The notes beneath the pieces were generated by a model. It was not told the origin of the DNA. It made no database searches and was given only the letters and a program-made list of their open reading frames with translations. From an uncultured Clostridia bacterium (GTDB lineage: Bacteria; Bacillota; Clostridia; Christensenellales; UBA1242), in the NCBI GenBank assembly GCA_944350015.1, contig CALVNW010000003.1, forward strand, positions 1 to 38,906: a stretch of 38,906 nt of DNA, in the 5' to 3' direction. Shown piece after piece: positions 1-8,130 of this stretch (its first letter is position 1; each line of letters begins with the position of its first letter). A program made the position numbers and the translations under genes.

Positions 1-344
1 ATGCCTTCTGGTGCGTCCGAAATGTTTTCTGTTGCTGAAATCAACTTAACACCATTTTTAAGTAGTATTGCACGATTAACAGAGCTGTCATATCTTGATC
101 TTGAAAATCTGTCTAACTTATACACCAAAACAAAATCAAAACCCTTATTCTTGCTATCATAAAGCATTTGTTGAAGTGTTGGTCGCTTGTCGTTTGTTCC
201 TGTCATAGCCCTATCAATATATTCATTAACAACAACCAAACCATTTCTTTCAGCATATTCTTTGCAAACTCTAAGTTGCCCATCAATACTTTGTTCTGTT
301 TGGCTATCACTAGAATATCTTGCATATATAACAGCTTTGCTCAT
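1..344 (-). CDS. Large serine recombinase/integrase, N-terminal part (runs off the window)
   Basis: Reading leftward from an ATG at 344, the first 114 residues begin MSKAVIYARYSSDSQTEQSI. This is the start of the serine resolvase/invertase catalytic domain: the Y-A-R-Y-S motif carries the nucleophilic serine, and VLVYKLDRFSRSRYD matches the conserved L-x-R-x-S/F-R region. A good ribosome binding site (AAAGGAG) lies just upstream. Only the catalytic domain start is inside the window, so the recombinase and zinc-ribbon domains that would make it a large serine integrase are inferred from the family. It is probably the mobility gene of an integrated element. It lies 17 bases after a small gene on the same strand and is probably co-transcribed with it. 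Confidence 0.9.
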   Translation of the reverse strand, partial: MSKAVIYARYSSDSQTEQSIDGQLRVCKEYAERNGLVVVNEYIDRAMTGTNDKRPTLQQMLYDSKNKGFDFVLVYKLDRFSRSRYDSSVNRAILLKNGVKLISATENISDAPEG

Positions 345-361
345 ACATTACTCCTTTAAAA

Positions 362-619
362 TTAATATTTAATATCATGAGTCGACATATAATCAAACAT
401 TGCAAAAAATGCACACATTTCATTAGGTGATATTTCTACAATATTTTTTAGACATTCTTTTGTTTTATTACCAATATTGTGATTGCATTCAATAAGATAT
501 TTACAAAACCTTTTAACATCTTTGTCTAATGATAATTTTAATAATTCTTTTTCTTTCGGTGTTATATCATTTTTATTGTCTATCATTACTTTTAAAAGTT
601 CTTTTTCTTCTTTTGTCAT
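362..619 (-). CDS. Small hypothetical protein upstream of the serine recombinase
   Basis: This is an 85-residue, charged, probably helical protein starting MTKEEKELLKVMIDNK, with no membrane segment or recognisable domain. The start is supported by CAAAGGAG eight bases before the ATG. It contains two similar short segments (EEKELLKVMIDNK and KEKELLKLSLDKD), suggesting an internal helical duplication. Being directly upstream of the recombinase on the same strand suggests a mobile-element accessory protein, but I do not recognise the family. Confidence 0.7.
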   Translation of the reverse strand: MTKEEKELLKVMIDNKNDITPKEKELLKLSLDKDVKRFCKYLIECNHNIGNKTKECLKNIVEISPNEMCAFFAMFDYMSTHDIKY

Positions 620-755
620 TAATTTTACTCCTTTGCCAAATTATAACGCTTAAATATAAAATTTGCAATAATTTATTCGCATTTACAAATATTTTGTTGC
701 AAAATACCATCAAATGATTTATAATCATGTAAAGTTACTAAAAAAGGATAAACAC

Positions 756-968
756 ATGAGTATATCGTATAACAAACTATGGAAATTGTTAATAGATAAA
801 AAAATGACCAAAACACAACTTAGAGAACAAGCAGATATTGCAACTTCTACCCTTGCCAAACTTAGCAAAGATGAGCCTGTTAGTATGGATGTTCTAGTAA
901 AGATTTGTAAAACACTTGATTGTGGTCTTGATGATGTTGTGGAATTAAAAAAGGAGGAAAAATTATGA
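756..968 (+). CDS. XRE-family helix-turn-helix regulator (likely controller of the restriction operon)
   Basis: This 70-residue protein is almost entirely one helix-turn-helix domain of the Cro/C1 type: KLWKLLIDKKMTKTQLREQ, then ATSTLAKLSK as recognition helix, then the typical C-terminal CKTLDCGLDDVVEL. I chose the ATG at 756 because AAAAGGAT lies at the right distance; the in-frame ATG at 714 has no site. Its TGA stop overlaps the ATG of the methyltransferase by four bases (ATGA), so the two are translationally coupled. Small HTH proteins in this position commonly act as controller proteins timing methyltransferase and endonuclease expression. That role is inferred. Confidence 0.9.
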   Translation: MSISYNKLWKLLIDKKMTKTQLREQADIATSTLAKLSKDEPVSMDVLVKICKTLDCGLDDVVELKKEEKL

Positions 969-2002
969 ATTATATTGGTTCAAAATTCTCTCTTTTAAAA
1001 TTCCTAGAAGATTCTATAAACGAGATACTTTCTAAAAACAAAGAAACAAAACAATCCAATGAGATGATTTTTGCAGACATATTTGCAGGAACAGGTTGTG
1101 TTGGTGCACACTTTAAGGGTCTTGGCTATTCAATAATTGCAAATGATATTCAATATTATAGTTATGTTATTACTAAACACATGATTGAAAATAATGGGAA
1201 TCTTGATAAAGACAGAATGAGTGTTTTAATTAACGAACTTAATTCACTTGAAGGGATTGAAGGTTTTATTTATAATAACTATTCTTATGAAGGAACAGAA
1301 GGTAAGGAATTTCGCAGAATGTATTTCACTGCTGACAATGCTAAAAAATGCGATGCAATTAGACAAACAATTGAAAATTGGTTCACAAATAATAGAATCA
1401 ATCAAAATGAATATTACTTCTTACTTGGATCTTTAATCAACTCAATAGATAAATATGCAAATACAGCATCTGTTTATGGTGCCTATCTTAAAAAATTAAA
1501 AAAAACTGCATTAAAAAAAATGGATTTAACCCCCTTACCATATACTGTTGGGCACGTAAACTGCAAAGTTTTTAATGAAAATGTTAATACTTTAATTTCT
1601 AAAATATCGGGCGATATATTATATCTAGATCCTCCATATAATGAAAGGCAATATTGTTCCAATTACCATATTCTTGAAACAATTGCAAGATATGATAATC
1701 CAATTATTAAGGGGAAAACAGGTTTAAGAAGCTATAAAGAACAAAAAAGTGATTTTTGTGTTAAAGCAAAAGTATGTGATGCTTTTGAGAATATTATTAA
1801 GAATGCAAATTTTAAATACATTTTCTTAAGTTATAACAATGAAGGACTTATGTCATTTGAAAAAATAAAAAACATTATGAGTAAATATGGAGACTATTTT
1901 CTTTACGCTCAAGAATATAGAAGATTTAAAGCAGATAGTAATAGAGAAAATAAAGCAGACAGCACAATTGAATATTTGCATTGTTTAGTAAAAAGGAGTT
2001 AA
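965..2002 (+). CDS. D12-class N6-adenine DNA methyltransferase
   Basis: The 345-residue protein has S-adenosylmethionine motif I as DIFAGTGCVG (residues 38-47) and catalytic motif IV as DPPYNERQY (222-230). That is the order and spacing of the alpha-type D12 adenine methyltransferases (Dam-like, MethyltransfD12 family). MNYIGSKFSLLKFL at the start is the usual N-terminal motif X. AAGGAGG precedes the ATG. It is the second gene of a tight operon with two nuclease-like genes and a second methyltransferase, so it probably protects one strand of an asymmetric recognition site. The recognition sequence cannot be read from the protein. Confidence 0.93.
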   Translation: MNYIGSKFSLLKFLEDSINEILSKNKETKQSNEMIFADIFAGTGCVGAHFKGLGYSIIANDIQYYSYVITKHMIENNGNLDKDRMSVLINELNSLEGIEGFIYNNYSYEGTEGKEFRRMYFTADNAKKCDAIRQTIENWFTNNRINQNEYYFLLGSLINSIDKYANTASVYGAYLKKLKKTALKKMDLTPLPYTVGHVNCKVFNENVNTLISKISGDILYLDPPYNERQYCSNYHILETIARYDNPIIKGKTGLRSYKEQKSDFCVKAKVCDAFENIIKNANFKYIFLSYNNEGLMSFEKIKNIMSKYGDYFLYAQEYRRFKADSNRENKADSTIEYLHCLVKRS

Positions 2003-2003
2003 T

Positions 2004-3137
2004 GTGGTTCACGTTTTTATAGTAAATGAAAAAACTTTTAAATATCACTTAGAGCATATGTTTGCCGGAACTGGTGCCGCAGATAAGCTTTCACCATTTT
2101 TACAAAATGCAACAGTGGCATTTAATGCTAACACAGAAAGAAATTTAATGGGGATGATTGCAGACATTTCAAGAATCAGAATTGGAGACAAAATCGTTTT
2201 TTATCTACAAGCGACAAGAAAGTATGAAGGCCAATTTTTTGGAACGTTTAAAGTTATAGAAAATCCTTTCTGGGATGAAAATGATAATATGAACTATTTG
2301 AAAAATAATATGGGGAAAGGTTTGTCTTATAGAGTAAAAATTGAACCCGATGTTGTGTATCAAAAAGGTGTAACAGAACATCAATTGTTAGACTCGTTAG
2401 ACGATATAGATAAAGTTAGCGATATGTGTTGGAGTTTAATATATCGTAAATTAAAAGGAAATCGTGGCTGTACGATGATAACCGATAAAGAATATTCTAG
2501 ACTATTATCAAAATTAAGACAGGTAAACAACAATCAATCTCTAAATGTGACGCGAGGCTTAACATTTAATTCAACCAATCAATTAATTGAAACAACACAA
2601 AATAAAAATCAATACATTGGAAGAATTAATAAAATAAACATAAAGGACAGATTAATTTATAAATTTAATAGTAATAAAGCTTTTGAAACACATCTTCAAG
2701 CTTATATAGTGCAATCAATCGATAAAAATCCTTTGAAAGATCTATTACTAAGAGAAAATTTACCCACTTGGATTGGAAATGAAGTTTCTTGCGGCGTTGG
2801 AATGCAAAGAATTGATATTTTAACATTACAAGAAGATAAAAATATTGTCTATGCAAATATTATTGAATTAAAATGTGGAGAAGCTTATGATGATATTGTA
2901 AATAAACAATTACCTTGGTATATCAAATGGTTTAACTATTACATTGGCGATACATACAATAAGAATATAATCATACAACCCGTAGTTTTAACGTATGAGA
3001 CAGATGGTGTTATTGCAAATCAGACAATTAATATTAATCAATTAAGAAAAAATGTATCGGTCCTGCCTGTAAAAAATATTTTCTTTGCCATTCAAAACAA
3101 CACAATTATATTTAGATTATTAGAGGAGAATAACTAA
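2004..3137 (+). CDS. Putative restriction endonuclease: EVE/PUA-like N-terminus and PD-(D/E)XK nuclease C-terminus
   Basis: Start is GTG, one base after the previous stop, with AAAAGGAG correctly spaced; the nearby ATG is out of frame and stops at once. Residues about 1-170 resemble a compact EVE/PUA-like fold (IGDKIVFYLQATRKYEGQFFGTFKV). The C-terminal part has the pattern of a PD-(D/E)XK nuclease of the DUF91/NucS kind: E260, then QRIDIL with D271, then NIIELK with E288 and K290, followed by a conserved QLPWYIKWF helix. I infer a DNA-cleaving subunit. The EVE-like front would suit recognition of a modified base. The stop overlaps the next ATG by one base (TAATG). Not certain: the gene could be a modification-dependent nuclease rather than the cognate type II enzyme. 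Confidence 0.75.
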   Translation: MVHVFIVNEKTFKYHLEHMFAGTGAADKLSPFLQNATVAFNANTERNLMGMIADISRIRIGDKIVFYLQATRKYEGQFFGTFKVIENPFWDENDNMNYLKNNMGKGLSYRVKIEPDVVYQKGVTEHQLLDSLDDIDKVSDMCWSLIYRKLKGNRGCTMITDKEYSRLLSKLRQVNNNQSLNVTRGLTFNSTNQLIETTQNKNQYIGRINKINIKDRLIYKFNSNKAFETHLQAYIVQSIDKNPLKDLLLRENLPTWIGNEVSCGVGMQRIDILTLQEDKNIVYANIIELKCGEAYDDIVNKQLPWYIKWFNYYIGDTYNKNIIIQPVVLTYETDGVIANQTININQLRKNVSVLPVKNIFFAIQNNTIIFRLLEENN

Positions 3138-3808
3138 TGGAAAATCCATTTAAAAAAGGTAGCACTCAATATCACGATTTTGAATTAATGAGTGATTTAC
3201 AATGGCACTGCACAAAATGTGAATTAAAAAGTGGTCAAGCTAAAACTTGGCAGGTTTGGAGACAAGAAAAAGGAATTCAACTTGCACAAGATGAAAATAA
3301 TAATTGGTTTAAGAAAATGCTTTGCCCTAAGTGCAATTCTGTAACGATACATAGAAAATTGTTATCTACTGATATTTTAGATACAGGGCTAAAAGCGCGA
3401 ACCAACATTCCAAAAGAATTAGCAGATAGAATCAAAAAAGTTTATGATTGTGTTGACGAGTATAGTTTAAGAACCGAGCCAGCAAATAAACTTGAAATAG
3501 ATCATAGAGTCCCACAAGTTCGTTGGACAGGAAATGAAGATGTTAACTCTAAATGTATGACTGAATCACAAATAGAACAAAAATTTATGTTGTTAACTAG
3601 AGAAAACAATTTACTTAAATCTAGAATTTGTGAAAAATGCAAAGATACAGGTTGTCGTGGTAAAGGTTATAAAGTTATCGAATATTGGTATGAAGGCAAT
3701 GAACAATACAACGAACAACTAGGTTGTAAAGGTTGTTTTTGGCACAATCCTACCGAATGGAGACGCCAATTAAATAAGGAACTTAAAAAGAAAAATGAAA
3801 ATAAATGA
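3137..3808 (+). CDS. HNH-family endonuclease with zinc-binding cysteines (putative type II restriction enzyme)
   Basis: The 223-residue protein carries four CxxC knuckles (residues 25-28, 63-66, 165-168, 197-200) and an HNH core: LEIDHRVPQVRW (D122 H123), then ENNLLKSR (N157 N158, K161). The beta-beta-alpha-metal fold with zinc ribbons is typical of HNH restriction enzymes. Being next to one adenine methyltransferase and one N4-cytosine-type methyltransferase recalls MboII-like systems, which pair an HNH nuclease with two methyltransferases for an asymmetric site. That comparison is from family knowledge. The gene overlaps the next one by 14 bases. Confidence 0.82.
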   Translation: MENPFKKGSTQYHDFELMSDLQWHCTKCELKSGQAKTWQVWRQEKGIQLAQDENNNWFKKMLCPKCNSVTIHRKLLSTDILDTGLKARTNIPKELADRIKKVYDCVDEYSLRTEPANKLEIDHRVPQVRWTGNEDVNSKCMTESQIEQKFMLLTRENNLLKSRICEKCKDTGCRGKGYKVIEYWYEGNEQYNEQLGCKGCFWHNPTEWRRQLNKELKKKNENK

Positions 3809-4570
3809 TTTAGATTTAACTGATTGGAAAAACCTAGATATAAATGTGGATTCTTTATGGATGATTGATAAGCGTGATAATTCGGGAGTACACTCAGCAA
3901 GTTATCATGGCAACTTCGTTCCACAAATACCTAATCAACTTTTAAGAAGATTTACAAAGCAAGGCGATTTATTTTAGATCCATTTCTTGGTGGTGGGACA
4001 ACTTTGATTGAATGTCAAAGATTAAAAAGAAATGGGATTGGTATTGAATTACAAGAAGATGTTGCAAAAAATTCTAAACATCTAATTAACCAAGAACAAA
4101 ATAATGGAACAATTACAGATATATATGTTGGTGATAGTTCGGACTTTGATTATAGTAAATTGTTAGAAAAATATAATAGTAAAGGTGTTCAGTTTATACT
4201 CTATCACCCACCATATTGGGATATTATAAAATTCAGCGAAAATGAAAAAGATCTTTCAAATACGAAATCATTAGATGAGTTTTTAAATAAACTTGAAAAA
4301 GTGATAATTGATAGTACAAAAATTCTTGAAAAAGGAAGATATTGCGCTATTGTGATTGGCGATATGTATAAAGACAGTCAAGTTATACCGCTTGGATTTT
4401 ATTGTATGCAATTGTTTATGAAGAATAAGTTAAAATTAAAAGCTATACTTGTTAAAAATTTTAATGAAACCAAAGGTAAACAAAATCAACAGGCATTATG
4501 GAGATATAGAGCATTAGCAAATAATTTGTACTTATTTAAACACGAATATATTTTTATATTTAGGAAGTAA
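3795..4570 (+). pseudogene. Second DNA methyltransferase (N4-cytosine/N6-adenine, HPPYW type), broken by a -1 frameshift
   Basis: Two reading frames join into one protein. The first (3795-3977) ends IPNQLLRRFTKQGDLF, a motif X-like segment, then meets TAG. One frame away the sequence continues LDPFLGGGTTLIECQ (motif I), followed by HPPYWDIIKF (motif IV), giving motif order X-I-IV. A single T missing from the four-T run at 3972-3975 explains the break: with five Ts the reading is GDLFLDPFLGGGTT. The downstream part has no start or ribosome site of its own. Motif IV of the PPYW type suggests N4-cytosine methylation, though some members are adenine enzymes. The break may be real inactivation, phase variation at the T run, or a base-calling error. 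Confidence 0.85.
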
Positions 4571-4573
4571 ACT

Positions 4574-5275
4574 ATGGAAATTGACAGTATAAAAGATTTA
4601 ATTTTTTATCTAATAGATAAACCGGGAATAATTGATATTAATGATAAAGATTATAGATTAATGCACGATTCAATTACGACTTTCGTCTATCACAACCATT
4701 ATGATAATTCCGATGAATGGCAAACAATTTCAAACAATTTAATCTATACAACAAATGAATGTTTATCAAAACAAGAAGCCAATAACATATTGAGAGCTAT
4801 TGAAGATTTAAAAAGAAAAGAGTTAAAACGATTGCAACTTTCTACAGAGGATAATATTTTTCTTAACAACATACATCCAAGAATAAAATCCGTTATAGAA
4901 CAATCATACTTAACAAATCAATATGCAACAGCAATAGAAAATGCTTTTAAAGAAATAGACCATAGATTAATAAGAATGTATAAAAAACATAAAGGAATTG
5001 ATGATAATGGAGTTTCATTAACGCGATCAATCTTTAGTCCTAGTAAAGATGAAAAACGTTTACTAACATTTGAATCTCTAGACACTATATCAGGTAAAAA
5101 TGTTCAAGAAGGCTATATGCAAATTTTTGCAGGTGCAATGCAAGGAATAAGAAATCCAAAAGCTCATGAAAATATGTGCTCAACAAAAGAGAGTGCAAGA
5201 GACAGAATTGTTTTAGCTAGTTTACTTATGAAAAAAATTGATGAGGCTGTAAAATTTTCTAATATTGAGGAATAG
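4574..5275 (+). CDS. TIGR02391 (Ymh) family protein, HEPN-like
   Basis: The 233-residue protein has the family hallmarks in its C-terminal half: NNIHPRI (residues 98-104), YATAIENAFKEIDHR (117-131), RSIFS, and GYMQIFAGAMQGIRNPKAHE (180-199). The RNPKAH segment fits the R-x4-H pattern of HEPN ribonuclease-like domains. The family is frequently found beside restriction systems and in phage-defence islands; its biochemical role there is unsettled. It starts three bases after the methyltransferase stop, so it is the last gene of the operon. It could be an abortive-infection RNase backing up the restriction enzymes (inference). Confidence 0.85.
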   Translation: MEIDSIKDLIFYLIDKPGIIDINDKDYRLMHDSITTFVYHNHYDNSDEWQTISNNLIYTTNECLSKQEANNILRAIEDLKRKELKRLQLSTEDNIFLNNIHPRIKSVIEQSYLTNQYATAIENAFKEIDHRLIRMYKKHKGIDDNGVSLTRSIFSPSKDEKRLLTFESLDTISGKNVQEGYMQIFAGAMQGIRNPKAHENMCSTKESARDRIVLASLLMKKIDEAVKFSNIEE

Positions 5276-5294
5276 ATTACAGTAAGCAGGATAA

Positions 5295-5395
5295 GGAACG
5301 GACTCAAAATTTGATTTCAGGTGCTTAAAGTGTCCATAAATAAAGGCATTTTTTGACTCACCCCTAAAATCAAATGTTTCAATTTTGAACCATTC
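5295..5395. repeat. Imperfect long inverted repeat downstream of the restriction operon
   Basis: The arm at 5295-5323 pairs with 5359-5395. CACC-TGAAATCAAAT (reverse complement of the left arm) matches CACCCCTAAAATCAAAT on the right, and TTTTGAGTCCGTTCC matches TTTTGAACCATTCC, with about nine extra bases on the right arm. The enclosed spacer is about 35 bases. It could be a processing or transcript-end structure, or the relic of a small palindromic element. No coding sequence is visible in 5276-5548. Confidence 0.5.
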
Positions 5396-5408
5396 CACAT
5401 TTTTAGAC

Positions 5409-5437
5409 CAAGTGGGACGCCCACTTGTCTTTTTTTT
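5409..5437 (+). terminator. Rho-independent terminator of the restriction operon
   Basis: A perfect eight-base stem CAAGTGGG/CCCACTTG with an ACG loop is followed within two bases by eight Ts. Confidence 0.9.
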
Positions 5438-5548
5438 GTTAAAATATAGAAATTAAGAATTAAATATGTTATAATTATTTCGGACTGAAAAGTCCTTGGA
5501 TTAAAGTCAATAGATTGCTAGCATACTCTTTATAAATCAAAAAAATTT

Positions 5549-5782
5549 ATGAAATCTATTGACAAAATTCAATGTTTTATTGATTGTAAAGATATAAATG
5601 AAAACACTGCTGTTTACAACTTTAAAGATAATACATTAAAGCAAGGCAAAGTAAACTTAAAGCAACTTGAAAGAATATCCTTTCTTCTTGCCCACGATTT
5701 AAAAACCTTTGTCCAAACAAACAGCAACTTTTCAAACCTATCAGCAAATGCTGTTTATAAACATTTGCAAAACAATCAATAA
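5549..5782 (+). CDS. Small hypothetical protein
   Basis: This 77-residue ORF begins MKSIDKIQCFIDCKDINENT. It has no recognised domain, no membrane segment and no good ribosome site upstream (only an A-rich stretch), but it has its own apparent -10 (TATAAT at 5470-5475) and a terminator directly after it. The first codons sit inside an 11-base inverted repeat (5506-5516 with 5553-5563) that could hide the start codon in mRNA. Whether it is expressed is uncertain. Confidence 0.5.
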   Translation: MKSIDKIQCFIDCKDINENTAVYNFKDNTLKQGKVNLKQLERISFLLAHDLKTFVQTNSNFSNLSANAVYKHLQNNQ

Positions 5783-5793
5783 AGCAAAGAGAG

Positions 5794-5818
5794 GAACTTG
5801 AAATACAGTTCTTTTTTT
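5794..5818 (+). terminator. Short terminator after the 77-residue gene
   Basis: A GAACT/AGTTC stem with an eight-base loop is followed by seven Ts. The stem is short, so strength is doubtful. Confidence 0.55.
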
Positions 5819-5867
5819 ATTGCAATATCTTCAATTTTATGTTATCGTTTAACTGAGGTTATTGCAA

Positions 5868-6866
5868 ATGAATAAAAAGCTAATAAAGATTTATCAAGAG
5901 ATAGAAAAAAATAGAAATTCAAAGGTTTTGGCTTACGTGACTGGCGATAGAGTAAATATGAAAGCTCAAATCGCTTCTGATGTAGTTGATATTTTTGGAA
6001 AACATTTAGAAAAAATTGGTAAAACAAAAAAAATAACTTTAATACTTTATACTCTTGGTGGTGACACAATGGCGACTTGGAACATAGTTAATTTAATAAG
6101 AGAGTATTGTGATAATCTTGAAATTATTGTTCCAAGAAAAGCGCGTAGTTCAGGAACCATTATGTGTTTAGGTGCCAATGAAATTATTTTGACACATCAA
6201 TCAACACTTGGTCCAATAGATCCTTCAATTAATAGCCCTCTTGGGACTAAAGTTAAATTAAACAATCAAGAGATAACACTACCAACTAGTGTCGAATCCG
6301 TAAAAGGATACTTTAATCTAGCGAAAAAAGAATTAGGAATTAAATCTTCAAAAGATTTAATTCAGGCACTTATAAAACTTTCTGATACTTTAAACCCACT
6401 ATTAATCGGCGATGTTTACAGACGACAAGGTCAAATTAAAATGATAGCAAATAAATTGCTAGATTATCAAAATTGTACAAAAAAGAAAAAACAAAGTATT
6501 GTTGACTTTTTATGTAGTGATTCTGGAAGTCACGATTATACTATTAGTTATACAGAAGCTAAACAACTTGGATTAAACGTTTCTCTTGCAGAAAATACTC
6601 TAAACAACTTAGTAAATCAATGGTATGATATAATAAGCAAAGAACTTCTATTAAAGACGCCATACAATCCTTTAATGGAATTAGCACAACAAAATGAAAA
6701 ATCATATGAATATATAAGAGTAATTTTGGATAGTATTTCATATGGTAGAGAACAATTTGTATCCAAAGGAACTTTACAAAAATTAATAATGCAGATTGGA
6801 GTACCCAATATACAAGTTAATGATAATAGAATATTTGAAGGATGGGAAAAAGATGTTAAAAAATAA
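5868..6866 (+). CDS. SDH-family Clp-fold serine protease
   Basis: The 332-residue protein matches the serine dehydrogenase proteinase (SDH_sah) family of the ClpP/SppA-like fold. TLILYTLGGDTMATWNIV (57-74) supplies the oxyanion-hole glycines, and PRKARSSGTIMCLGANEI (89-106) carries the nucleophile serine (94 or 95). The following THQSTLGPIDPSI is diagnostic. No signal peptide is seen, so it is probably cytoplasmic or peripheral. I chose the ATG at 5868 (GAGG nine bases upstream) over the TTG at 5862. The next small gene overlaps its end. It lies among defence genes, and similar proteases are recurrent in such islands, but no function can be stated. Confidence 0.85.
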   Translation: MNKKLIKIYQEIEKNRNSKVLAYVTGDRVNMKAQIASDVVDIFGKHLEKIGKTKKITLILYTLGGDTMATWNIVNLIREYCDNLEIIVPRKARSSGTIMCLGANEIILTHQSTLGPIDPSINSPLGTKVKLNNQEITLPTSVESVKGYFNLAKKELGIKSSKDLIQALIKLSDTLNPLLIGDVYRRQGQIKMIANKLLDYQNCTKKKKQSIVDFLCSDSGSHDYTISYTEAKQLGLNVSLAENTLNNLVNQWYDIISKELLLKTPYNPLMELAQQNEKSYEYIRVILDSISYGREQFVSKGTLQKLIMQIGVPNIQVNDNRIFEGWEKDVKK

Positions 6867-7032
6867 GGTTGTCATTATTTCTAATGTGACAAGTAATAAT
6901 TTTAATTATAACAATGCTGGTTCATCGGTTCCTAACACACTTTTTGAATTAATGAAAGAAAACATACTTATTGTAAATCAAACAGTTGAAACAAGCAAAA
7001 ATAATAAAACTTATACTAATACAAAAAAGTAA
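6853..7032 (+). CDS. Small hypothetical protein coupled to the SDH protease
   Basis: The 59-residue product begins MLKNKVVIISNVTSNNFNYN, then SSVPNTLFELMKENILIVNQTVE. The ATG overlaps the end of the protease gene by 14 bases, and GGA-rich sequence precedes it, so translation is probably coupled. Hydrophilic, with no recognised domain. A partner or substrate of the protease is a reasonable guess from the overlap only. Confidence 0.55.
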   Translation: MLKNKVVIISNVTSNNFNYNNAGSSVPNTLFELMKENILIVNQTVETSKNNKTYTNTKK

Positions 7033-7051
7033 TCTTTATCCACCCAACACC

Positions 7052-7141
7052 AACATAAATTTTTATGTTAGGATTGGATATCGATTTGTCCGCCAATAGA
7101 AAGTTATACGAAACAACCGTTAGGATTTGTTTCGTATTTTT
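7052..7141 (+). terminator. Two hairpins ending the SDH gene pair
   Basis: AACATAAA/TTTATGTT at 7052-7069 is an AT-rich hairpin bordered by CCAA/TTGG. Then ATACGAAACAA (7106-7116) pairs perfectly with TTGTTTCGTAT (7127-7137) and runs into Ts, a good terminator. The rest of 7033-7332 contains a stop-free stretch reading ...NSSHLNWIHQKRDEHGTWIKNKMD and ending at 7269. It has no start codon or ribosome site, so I do not call it a gene. Confidence 0.8.
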
Positions 7142-7332
7142 GTTTATGGGATTGCTTTGGAATTGTTATAAATTTCGAAAGACCTAAAATAGAAAACTCA
7201 TCTCATTTGAACTGGATTCATCAAAAAAGAGATGAGCATGGAACTTGGATAAAAAATAAGATGGACTAATAACCCGTAGGGTTAAAGCAAAACTCTCGAC
7301 TATTTTTATGCTAGAATTTATTAAATTAAATT

Positions 7333-8073
7333 TTATTTCACTAAATCATATGTTTGCTTAATTAAATCTTTTACAGCATTTATATCTGTATTTTCATCAT
7401 ATCTAAATGCATAATGTGCAGCTGACCACATTCTGTTTGATATATCATATACCAAATCATATTTATCATTTAATGTGCCTTTTTTTGCATTTAGAACTAC
7501 TTCAATAGAACTTTCTTTAGGCCACAACGATAAAACATTGTGCTTCCTAGTTTTTTTGAATCCTATATAATTCTTTAAAGGATTTATTTTTAAGTCTGGG
7601 TACATCTCTATAATAATATCTTTTAATTTATCATATAATTTTTTTACATAAGATTCATCAGGAATTAATGACTCAATAGTATATGTAGTATTTTCATTTA
7701 TTTTCTCTGGACTCTGATAAAATTTATTATTTTTATATTGTTTTAATTTATCCGTCCTACCATGTATTTGAGCCATTGCTTCTAAAATATCATATGCGTC
7801 CCAAGGTTCTATTTCAAAAAACTCTCTATTTTCGGATAATCTTAATTCTGGATTAAGTTTTTGAATTAATTTATGCAATGATTTGTCAGCCATTCCAGTT
7901 GATGCAGGAACTTCATAAGTTGCATAAACTTCAAATGGTGTAGGAACTGATGTATTATACAAAGACTTTAATCTTTGATCAATATTTTCTGTATAACCTA
8001 TTTTTACCCAATTTGACTTATGAAATGCTTCGTTTGTTAAAATATAAATATAACCAACTTTTTCTTTTTCCAT
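7333..8073 (-). CDS. GIY-YIG (T5orf172/MUG113-type) nuclease domain fused to DUF5655
   Basis: The N-terminus GYIYILTNEAF...NWVKIGYTENIDQRLKSL fits the T5orf172/Mug113 branch of GIY-YIG nucleases, with Y-I-L, K-I-G-Y, R34 and a later NREFFEIEPW carrying the metal-binding glutamate. The C-terminal 95 residues (GFKKTRKHNVLSLWPKESS, DISNRMWSAAHYAFRYD) look like DUF5655. The 246-residue length is complete. AGGAGAATACA precedes the ATG. Proteins with this pairing occur beside restriction and abortive-infection genes. I infer a DNA-cleaving defence or mobile-element role. Confidence 0.82.
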   Translation of the reverse strand: MEKEKVGYIYILTNEAFHKSNWVKIGYTENIDQRLKSLYNTSVPTPFEVYATYEVPASTGMADKSLHKLIQKLNPELRLSENREFFEIEPWDAYDILEAMAQIHGRTDKLKQYKNNKFYQSPEKINENTTYTIESLIPDESYVKKLYDKLKDIIIEMYPDLKINPLKNYIGFKKTRKHNVLSLWPKESSIEVVLNAKKGTLNDKYDLVYDISNRMWSAAHYAFRYDENTDINAVKDLIKQTYDLVK

Positions 8074-8130
8074 TGTATTCTCCTAAAATTAATTATAATT
8101 GTATCACAAATATAAAAAAATTGCAATTTT

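Noticed and set aside
2058-2080. FAGTG in the 2004-3137 product looks like methyltransferase motif I.
   Set aside because: No DPPY or PPYW motif follows and the rest of the N-terminus looks like an EVE/PUA-type fold; the C-terminus carries a nuclease pattern.
7072-7269. Stop-free stretch ending in HLNWIHQKRDEHGTWIKNKMD.
   Set aside because: No start codon or ribosome site and it reads through a clear terminator hairpin; possibly an old fragment but not supportable as a gene.
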